Assembly: GCA_905221605.1 (NCBI GenBank)
Contig: CAJNDS010002598.1
Location: 283,793 to 347,792 of the forward strand
Source of the DNA: Symbiodinium natans
Taxonomy: Eukaryota; Sar; Dinophyceae; Suessiales; Symbiodiniaceae
Direction: 5' to 3'
DNA: 64,000 bases
The position numbers and the translations under genes were made by a program. This document shows positions 58,790 to 64,000 of this stretch, one piece after another. The notes beneath the pieces were generated by a model that was not told where the DNA came from, made no database searches, and saw only the letters and a program-made list of their open reading frames with translations. The first letter of the stretch is position 1; the number at the start of each line of letters is the position of its first letter.

Positions 58790-59391
58790 TGTCTTCGCAC
58801 CATCACCACGGAGTTCATTGCTCCCACCTTCTCCTTCTTTTTGGTCAGTATTTGCACTGCTCCTTCCAGCGCCGTCTCCTGTCCAGCCACTTCTTGCCCA
58901 GGAAGAACTTGAGCGCTTTCAGATCCATTCACCTGTCCAGCAACACCTTGCCCAGGTAAAACCTCATCCGTGGAGCCCACCGCCAGCGAACCAACTATAA
59001 CTGAGCCACCCCTTGCTCTTTTTTGAGACTGTTCAGTTCGACGAGAAGGTTGTGGTAGCGAAAAAACTTGAGAAGTCACTTCTTGGCGGGTCTCCCCCCG
59101 CGACGCTTTGTCGCGCCTTTCGCCAAGGTGAACCGATTTTGTCTGCCCATCATGGGGGCTTGAAGAACCAGCAACTGGAACATTGCCACGCATCGCAGTT
59201 CTTTGTGAATCCCTTTCTCGCAAAAAGATTTCCCTCAGGTGTCTCGCGCTGTTGGTTTCTTCCTCGCTTGAATCACCTGAGGAATCTGCATAGGAGACCA
59301 AAGCTCCCGTTTGATCATCATCATCCACCAAATCTGCCCACGCTCTGCTGAATGGGTACGACAAACCACCACGGGGCTTTACTGGTTCCAA
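58771..59391 (-). CDS. LTR element ORF3: charged linker segment
   Basis: About 207 codons with no ATG at the start (begins TTG at 59391). The frame is in fact open from about 59466, just after GATAAAAAACAGG, giving KTGATGATLSLTTASAAGGS before the listed start. It contains Ser/Glu/Arg-rich segments (SSGDSSEEETNSARHLREIF). Read as the -1 continuation of ORF2, not as an independent gene. No domain recognised. Confidence 0.6.
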   Translation of the reverse strand: MEPVKPRGGLSYPFSRAWADLVDDDDQTGALVSYADSSGDSSEEETNSARHLREIFLRERDSQRTAMRGNVPVAGSSSPHDGQTKSVHLGERRDKASRGETRQEVTSQVFSLPQPSRRTEQSQKRARGGSVIVGSLAVGSTDEVLPGQGVAGQVNGSESAQVLPGQEVAGQETALEGAVQILTKKKEKVGAMNSVVMVRRHWMFVR

Positions 59392-62300
59392 CGGCTTTGG
59401 CTTTCCACCACTTCCGCCGGCTGCACTCGCCGTTGTGAGCGAGAGCGTGGCACCTGTCGCACCTGTTTTTTATCCAGCAAGGGCCTTCCCCTTTTCACAG
59501 GGTTTGATCTTGACCGATACGCCTTTGTTGGCGGGTTCACCGGTGGCATTCCAACTCCCACCAATCGCAACCTCTGCAAGCACAGCGGGGATCTCTGCGC
59601 AAGCGTCCATGCGTCACGGTACTTGCCGGTGTCGAAAATCTCTCGATAAGACCCTCGCGGCATCTCCTTTGTACCAGGACCTTCAGCTTCACGCACCTGA
59701 GAAATAGTTCTCACCCCATCTCTTCCAGCTTCTCGGCTTCCAGAAGATTGCTCCATGCGTACCGACGCGTTGGTAGAAACAGCCACATCCGGCGACGTTG
59801 GCCGGTATTGAACACCACCCACCAATTGCAGAATTTTGCAGGCCGTCACCTTGTTAACTCCTTTTTCCACCAAATCCTCCACAAAGATATACTCTTGTAG
59901 CTCTTTGACGTTGGTGACACCCAGCTTGATCATATCACTTACGTGAGGTGTATACACCCACAAGTGATTGTTGCGAGCCATCCAATGTTCTATTGGCTCT
60001 TCAGGATCCTGAAGACGTACCGCGGTAGACTCTGCCACCGAATCCTTTTGTACCTCTCCATCCGTTCCATCCAGTGTATCACCTTCACCGATTTCCTGTG
60101 ACACATTGGTCATTTGCAGTGCTTTTGGCGCCGAGGATGACGAAGATTCTGCTCCCCCACTTACCGGTGGTTGAAAGGCGTTCCTGTCGGGAATCTCCAA
60201 TCCTCTTCCCCTTTGAAATGACACATGGTTCGCCAAATTCACCAGATGCTTCAATTGGGCCAGTCGTTCTTCAGACATTTCTTCGTGAGAGTACTTGCAG
60301 CCATATCGCACGCGACATCTCCCTCTGAGGTAGTAGTCGAAGCAGCAATGATGGAACCCTGCTTCCCTTAGGGCCTTCCGAGACGCATTGTCCCAGGATC
60401 TGCCGGGCTCCCAAGTCCCTTCCAAAACCGCCTTTTCATCGTGCGAGTATCTGCAGGAATTTCCATATTTACAACCTTCTCCTTGGTTGTAATACAGACA
60501 CATTTGCCTCTTTGGCTCGACTGACACCGGTTCACCCTTTGATGCACCTTTACCAAAGTTGTACTTGGCTCTGAAAGCAAAATCCTCCCGCTCCTGCTGT
60601 GCCTCGTCCACTGTGCCTTCTTCCGTAGGAGGGTCACCAATGTCCCCATCCTCGTCTCCAGTTTTTTGGCTGTTCTTTGGCTCAGTTAGTCCTCCTCCTG
60701 GCCAACCTTCACCATAACGACGATGTTCATAGGAACACTCATCTCCATTGCGACACCTTCCCTGATTGAAAAACTTGCACAGTTTACTGTACCCCGGCGA
60801 CACAGTTTTTGGCGTCAGGTGAGCTTTCTTGTACTGATCGGGATCCATGTAGGCTTCCATTGGCTTGTTCTCCCTTTTACTCATGGATTCCACCGCACCA
60901 TCAAGCTCCTGCAAAAATCGCTTGGTGTCCAGCCAAAGCGCGTTCCAAAGTTCATCTTTGCCTTGACTCAGCAACGTTGCCACCGCTTCACCCACAACTG
61001 GTCGACTAAATCTCCTTTTCCTACATGCCAGTTCGTTGAGCGCGTTGTGGTACTGTTTTCGGGAAAAGGTGGATGTCTTTCCCAAGCCTGCGCCTTCTGC
61101 ACCATCGGGCTTCCAACCATCACTTTGCAAGATGCCATACGCACGCCGAGCTTCCGCATCCAGGAATGCATGGTCTGCAACACACTCCTGTATCTCATCC
61201 ATTGTACGACCCAACAGCATCCCAGTGATTTTGCCCACATAGGCCTTATCAGCCTTTCCATCCTCAAGAAGAGCTCTATAGATCTTTTCTCCATAGAGTT
61301 GCCTTTCCTCTTGTTCTTCTGAGGATAACTCCTGATCAGCAAACCATTCATCGGATTGCTCTTCCTCCCATTTCCAGTCCCATTGACTGTCGGAACTTTG
61401 GTACCATTGACCAGCATACCATGAATCTGTCCACCACGTACTCCAGCCGCTGTCTTTCCATTTGCGCAGCGTCGAAGAAGAGTCCTCCTCGTCCTCTTCC
61501 AAAACCAGGAAGGTGTCCAAGATCACGGTACCATCATCTTCCACTCTTTTCACTGTTCCATTGACAGTATCACCAAATTTGAATAGATGTGTGTTCTTCC
61601 CTTCTGCAGGAATCAATACATTCACATCGCCATGGTCCAAAAAGGCTCCATACCCATTGATGCAGCGCACTAGACCAACGATCTGATCTCCCTCTTGATA
61701 GCAATGCTCCCCAGGTGTATCCAAGGCTCCCGCTCTGGGCACTTTCTTTGCATGCTCTTCAGAAACCATCTCTGTATCATCGGCTCCTGAAACATCCTTT
61801 GTTTCCACCTTTGGGTCACACTGCTCGTCCTGCTCCTGCACGAGTCCCACAAGATCATCCACCTTGTGCTCCAGGGGCTCAGGGCCTTCCTTTTTTCCAG
61901 CCAATGGCTTTGCCTCATCTGTTGCAGTTCGCTCGGTGTCGACTTCCGGCGAGCTTCCAGACGGCAATACTTCCCCCTTCATGGGAGCGGACCCATCATT
62001 GGAGTCTTTTGTCACACCTTCTGCAGCAGGCAAATTTTCTTCCACTGCAGGGCTATTGGATTGCTCATCCGCGGCAGGTACATTTTCTTCCACCGCAGGC
62101 TCCTTTGGCTCCATGGTTTCCAAAGGAGAATTGCCACCATCATCGACCACAGCTGCCTCATCGGCTCCGGTGTAGCCCTTGCTATTTCGTTCCTCGCTGC
62201 TAACTTCAGGTTGCACCAGTGCGTCCACCTGTGAACCTCCGTCGTCAGCTGCTACGGAGACCTGCGCCCCATTGTTGCAGTCGTCCGCGGAACGTGACAC

Positions 62301-62603
62301 CATATGCACCTCAACCCGCGCCTCTTTCGCACTCCAGGTACTATCTGGCGCATTGACCCGCGCATCATTGGCGCTCCAGGCCTCATCTTTCAGATCTTCC
62401 GTGTCTCCAGCTATTCCAGAAGCTTCTTTTTCTCCCTGAATGGCAAGATTCTTGGCACCAAACGAAGAGACCTCTTCAGTCGTAACGCACAACTTTTTCC
62501 CTCCGTCCTCCAAATCTCCAGGATCACCTTCCTGAACGACAGGTACCACATCCACCACTCTCTCTTCTGCAGCCGACACAGTTCCAATCTCCACATTGGG
62601 CAT
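59379..62603 (-). CDS. LTR element ORF2: S1-like and triple CCCH zinc-finger protein (1,074 aa)
   Basis: Long acidic N-terminal half. An S1/OB-like segment follows (EGDQIVGLVRCINGYGAFLD through DTVNGTVKRVEDDGTVILDT; residues about 300-365). Then come three CCCH fingers: CKFFNQGRCRNGDECSYEH (C-x7-C-x5-C-x3-H), CLYYNQGEGCKYGNSCRYSH and CFDYYLRGRCRVRYGCKYSH (both C-x8-C-x5-C-x3-H), at about 60730-60790, 60440-60500 and 60285-60345. All predicted parts suggest RNA binding. It overlaps ORF1 by 193 nt and ORF3 by about 80 nt of open frame. The role is probably Gag-like RNA packaging, by inference only. Confidence 0.85.
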   Translation of the reverse strand: MPNVEIGTVSAAEERVVDVVPVVQEGDPGDLEDGGKKLCVTTEEVSSFGAKNLAIQGEKEASGIAGDTEDLKDEAWSANDARVNAPDSTWSAKEARVEVHMVSRSADDCNNGAQVSVAADDGGSQVDALVQPEVSSEERNSKGYTGADEAAVVDDGGNSPLETMEPKEPAVEENVPAADEQSNSPAVEENLPAAEGVTKDSNDGSAPMKGEVLPSGSSPEVDTERTATDEAKPLAGKKEGPEPLEHKVDDLVGLVQEQDEQCDPKVETKDVSGADDTEMVSEEHAKKVPRAGALDTPGEHCYQEGDQIVGLVRCINGYGAFLDHGDVNVLIPAEGKNTHLFKFGDTVNGTVKRVEDDGTVILDTFLVLEEDEEDSSSTLRKWKDSGWSTWWTDSWYAGQWYQSSDSQWDWKWEEEQSDEWFADQELSSEEQEERQLYGEKIYRALLEDGKADKAYVGKITGMLLGRTMDEIQECVADHAFLDAEARRAYGILQSDGWKPDGAEGAGLGKTSTFSRKQYHNALNELACRKRRFSRPVVGEAVATLLSQGKDELWNALWLDTKRFLQELDGAVESMSKRENKPMEAYMDPDQYKKAHLTPKTVSPGYSKLCKFFNQGRCRNGDECSYEHRRYGEGWPGGGLTEPKNSQKTGDEDGDIGDPPTEEGTVDEAQQEREDFAFRAKYNFGKGASKGEPVSVEPKRQMCLYYNQGEGCKYGNSCRYSHDEKAVLEGTWEPGRSWDNASRKALREAGFHHCCFDYYLRGRCRVRYGCKYSHEEMSEERLAQLKHLVNLANHVSFQRGRGLEIPDRNAFQPPVSGGAESSSSSAPKALQMTNVSQEIGEGDTLDGTDGEVQKDSVAESTAVRLQDPEEPIEHWMARNNHLWVYTPHVSDMIKLGVTNVKELQEYIFVEDLVEKGVNKVTACKILQLVGGVQYRPTSPDVAVSTNASVRMEQSSGSREAGRDGVRTISQVREAEGPGTKEMPRGSYREIFDTGKYRDAWTLAQRSPLCLQRLRLVGVGMPPVNPPTKAYRSRSNPVKRGRPLLDKKQVRQVPRSRSQRRVQPAEVVESQSRWNQ

Positions 62604-63673
62604 TTTTCCTCTGGACCCACCGATTCCACCGCTGCCACACCCTCAGAAAGCGCTTCCATTTCTTCCCGATCCAGATGTTCTCCAGCGATGTCTGCTCGGC
62701 TTCCAGAAATCCCTTCCTCATCAGGAGAACCCGAGGTCGGGGCGTCACCACCAGCCCTAAGACCGCTATCCCTGATAGTCGAGGAAAAATCCTTTTCACC
62801 TACACTATTTACACCGCTGTTGACACTTTCCACGCTACCCTGTTGTGCCCTGAAAGACTCAGTAGGCGACGAGGACGAAGTAGTACCCAGTGCTGGCTCT
62901 TCTTCCACAGGGACAATGCCCCTTCCAACACCAGACCCTTCACTGTTTCCAGCCATCCCAGTCTTCTTAGGCAACACCCATTGGGTATCTCCCGTGTCTA
63001 AGCAGTAAAGATATTCTCTCCCATCCTCGTGAAAATGGCGATCCCATGTCTTCCCATCACAGTCGATGATTGGAAGGTCAGCAGCTTGAGACAATTTGCC
63101 TCCACCATCAGCGTGTAAGTCCTCATCTGACTCCTGCTGTATTCTCGCTGCCTCCAATTCCAGGATTTCTCCTTCACTCATCACCATAGCAACAGGAACA
63201 ACTCCTTCTGCGTCCCCAGCGACGAGGATACTGCTTTTTGTCGCAGCAACAGGCGCAGTTTCTTCCGCTTCACCTGTCAACAGATCACCACTTTCAGCCG
63301 CGAAGCTCACTTTGTTGCGAGCTCGCTTGGAAACAGGGATAACATCCCCAACCAGCTCTGTCTGGCACCCTTGCTCCACCATCTTTGACGTAGAGGAGCT
63401 TGTTGTTGGCGCTCCCGTTGATTCAGCAGGTCCCGCAGCTCGAAGACAAAGCCCCTGTTTACTCAGAAGGCGCAGCAAAACTGCTTCCATCTGGTCTTCC
63501 AGTCCTTCTACCACCGGCTTCTCTCCGCCACGCATACCACCAACATCAACCAGAGCTTCCACATTGGGAACAACTTTTTCACCCGTTGCAGACCTTTTGA
63601 CACCACCTTCACCTTGATCGCCCACATTGGAGCTCGATGATGCCGTACAAGTCTGTAACCAGTTGGTAGCCAT
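62411..63673 (-). CDS. LTR element ORF1: WW-domain protein
   Basis: First ORF after the PBS; I take the ATG at 63673 (MATNWLQTCTASS), 49 nt after the PBS. The frame continues to a stop at 62411 (about 420 codons). It is acidic and Ser/Gly/Val-rich with one WW-like domain (KTWDRHFHEDGREYLYC, then TGDTQWVLPKK; about 63055-62970). The conserved two Trp and the final Pro are present. WW domains bind Pro-rich peptides. The last ~65 residues are basic and Trp-rich and look like out-of-frame reading. The sensible coding frame switches by -1 at GAGGAAAAATGCC (about 62605) into ORF2. Confidence 0.8.
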   Translation of the reverse strand: MATNWLQTCTASSSSNVGDQGEGGVKRSATGEKVVPNVEALVDVGGMRGGEKPVVEGLEDQMEAVLLRLLSKQGLCLRAAGPAESTGAPTTSSSTSKMVEQGCQTELVGDVIPVSKRARNKVSFAAESGDLLTGEAEETAPVAATKSSILVAGDAEGVVPVAMVMSEGEILELEAARIQQESDEDLHADGGGKLSQAADLPIIDCDGKTWDRHFHEDGREYLYCLDTGDTQWVLPKKTGMAGNSEGSGVGRGIVPVEEEPALGTTSSSSPTESFRAQQGSVESVNSGVNSVGEKDFSSTIRDSGLRAGGDAPTSGSPDEEGISGSRADIAGEHLDREEMEALSEGVAAVESVGPEEKCPMWRLELCRLQKREWWMWYLSFRKVILEIWRTEGKSCALRLKRSLRLVPRILPFREKKKLLE

Positions 63674-63721
63674 GGCTTCAACTATCACCCTAAAGCCGAA
63701 ACACAGACCGCAGGGAACCTA

Positions 63722-63737
63722 ATTTGGGCTCATAACC
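63722..63737 (-). other. Primer-binding site matching a Met tRNA anticodon arm
   Basis: Directly after the 5' LTR the minus strand reads GGTTATGAGCCCAAAT. Its complement contains GGGCTCATAACC, the form of a CAU (Met) anticodon stem-loop. Drosophila copia uses a fragment of initiator Met tRNA at a very similar site (GGTTATGGGCCC, from memory), so this suggests half-tRNA priming. Confidence 0.8.
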
Positions 63738-63943
63738 TACGGGGGCAACCGAAAGGGAGAGGAAACCAACCCCAACAGTCGCCAGAGATTTCACCCTGAA
63801 CCAACCAGCAAACAACAGGAACTCAAAACTTCTTTTTGTTACCAGGCGCATGGCCCAGTCTTGAGCCATGAAGATTAGCAGGTACATTGACCCTTCAACT
63901 TCCAACACCAACTCCTTTCTACAATACCAACTGCAGCTCCGCA
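63738..63943 (-). repeat. 5' LTR (206 bp)
   Basis: Upstream copy in the sense of the element. It is presumed to hold the promoter; no TATA-like motif is obvious. It is followed at once by the primer-binding site. Confidence 0.95.
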
Positions 63944-64000
63944 TAGGGTTTAGGGTTTAGGGTTTAGGGTTTAAGGTTTAGGGTTGAGGGTTTAGGGTTT
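63944..64000. repeat. TTTAGGG repeats after the LTR element
   Basis: Begins with TAGGG (the target duplication) and continues as TTTAGGG with single-base variants to the window end, so the element inserted within or beside a telomere-type array. Confidence 0.9.

Larger units (their letters stand above)
55275..63943 (-). mobile_element. Complete 8,669-bp LTR retroelement, copia-style PBS, no recognisable pol
   Basis: Two 206-bp direct repeats bound the element. TAGGG occurs directly outside both ends (55270-55274 and 63944-63948), a 5-bp target duplication. On the minus strand the order is 5' LTR, PBS complementary to a Met tRNA anticodon region, five ORFs, a polypurine tract, 3' LTR. The LTRs start TG and end TA. 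They differ at six of 206 sites by my count, all transitions, which indicates fairly recent insertion. No telomeric repeat or intron-like sequence lies inside. No protease, integrase, reverse transcriptase or RNase H motif was recognised, so it is probably non-autonomous. Confidence 0.93.

Noticed and set aside
57029-63617. Plus-strand open frames of 60-234 codons across the LTR element (e.g. 62304-63008)
   Set aside because: They are antisense shadows of the minus-strand ORFs, which carry the recognisable domains and codon structure.
1-64000. Window as a chromosome end or subtelomere
   Set aside because: Arrays are short, in both orientations, interrupted by exons of two long genes, and follow the intron boundaries. 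There is no terminal unidirectional array.

Overview
This is a eukaryotic nuclear window, most probably from a dinoflagellate. The evidence is plant-type telomeric heptamers (TTTAGGG/CCCTAAA) scattered everywhere, very short exons, many GC-AG and some GA-AG introns, an hnRNP-U-like SPRY protein of a type I associate with dinoflagellates, and dense small inverted-repeat elements. The species is not determined. All exon models are mine, from reading frame and family resemblance; no transcript was available.

Layout: (1) 169-23708 (+) is the 3' part of an ABCB-type (P-glycoprotein-like) ABC transporter, read as 13 exons of 28-82 nt. Its largest intronic stretch (6901-16386) holds a (CCCGAA)n array, a 6-kb purine/pyrimidine satellite with a ~3.1-kb period, a long palindrome and a 100-N gap, and the exons for the first half of the nucleotide-binding domain are missing there. 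(2) 23709-25929 is mostly intergenic, with several MITE-like elements. (3) 25930-54444 (+) is an hnRNP-U-like SPRY-domain protein, read as about 38 exons (about 2.0 kb coding in 28.5 kb). (4) 55275-63943 (-) is a complete LTR element of 8,669 bp: 206-bp LTRs, 5-bp target duplication, polypurine tract, and a primer-binding site matching the anticodon region of a Met tRNA (copia style). It has five intronless ORFs carrying a WW domain, an S1-like domain and six CCCH zinc fingers, and no recognisable protease, integrase or reverse transcriptase.

The most striking property is intron architecture. In most of the ~49 introns the array nearest the donor reads TTTAGGG and the array nearest the acceptor reads CCCTAAA on the coding strand. 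The telomeric DNA is therefore not random filler: it is arranged as inverted repeats flanking each short exon, which would let each intron fold into a long stem that brings its splice sites together. The second striking feature is the pol-less LTR element, whose five ORFs connect by four successive -1 frame steps, each at an A-run.
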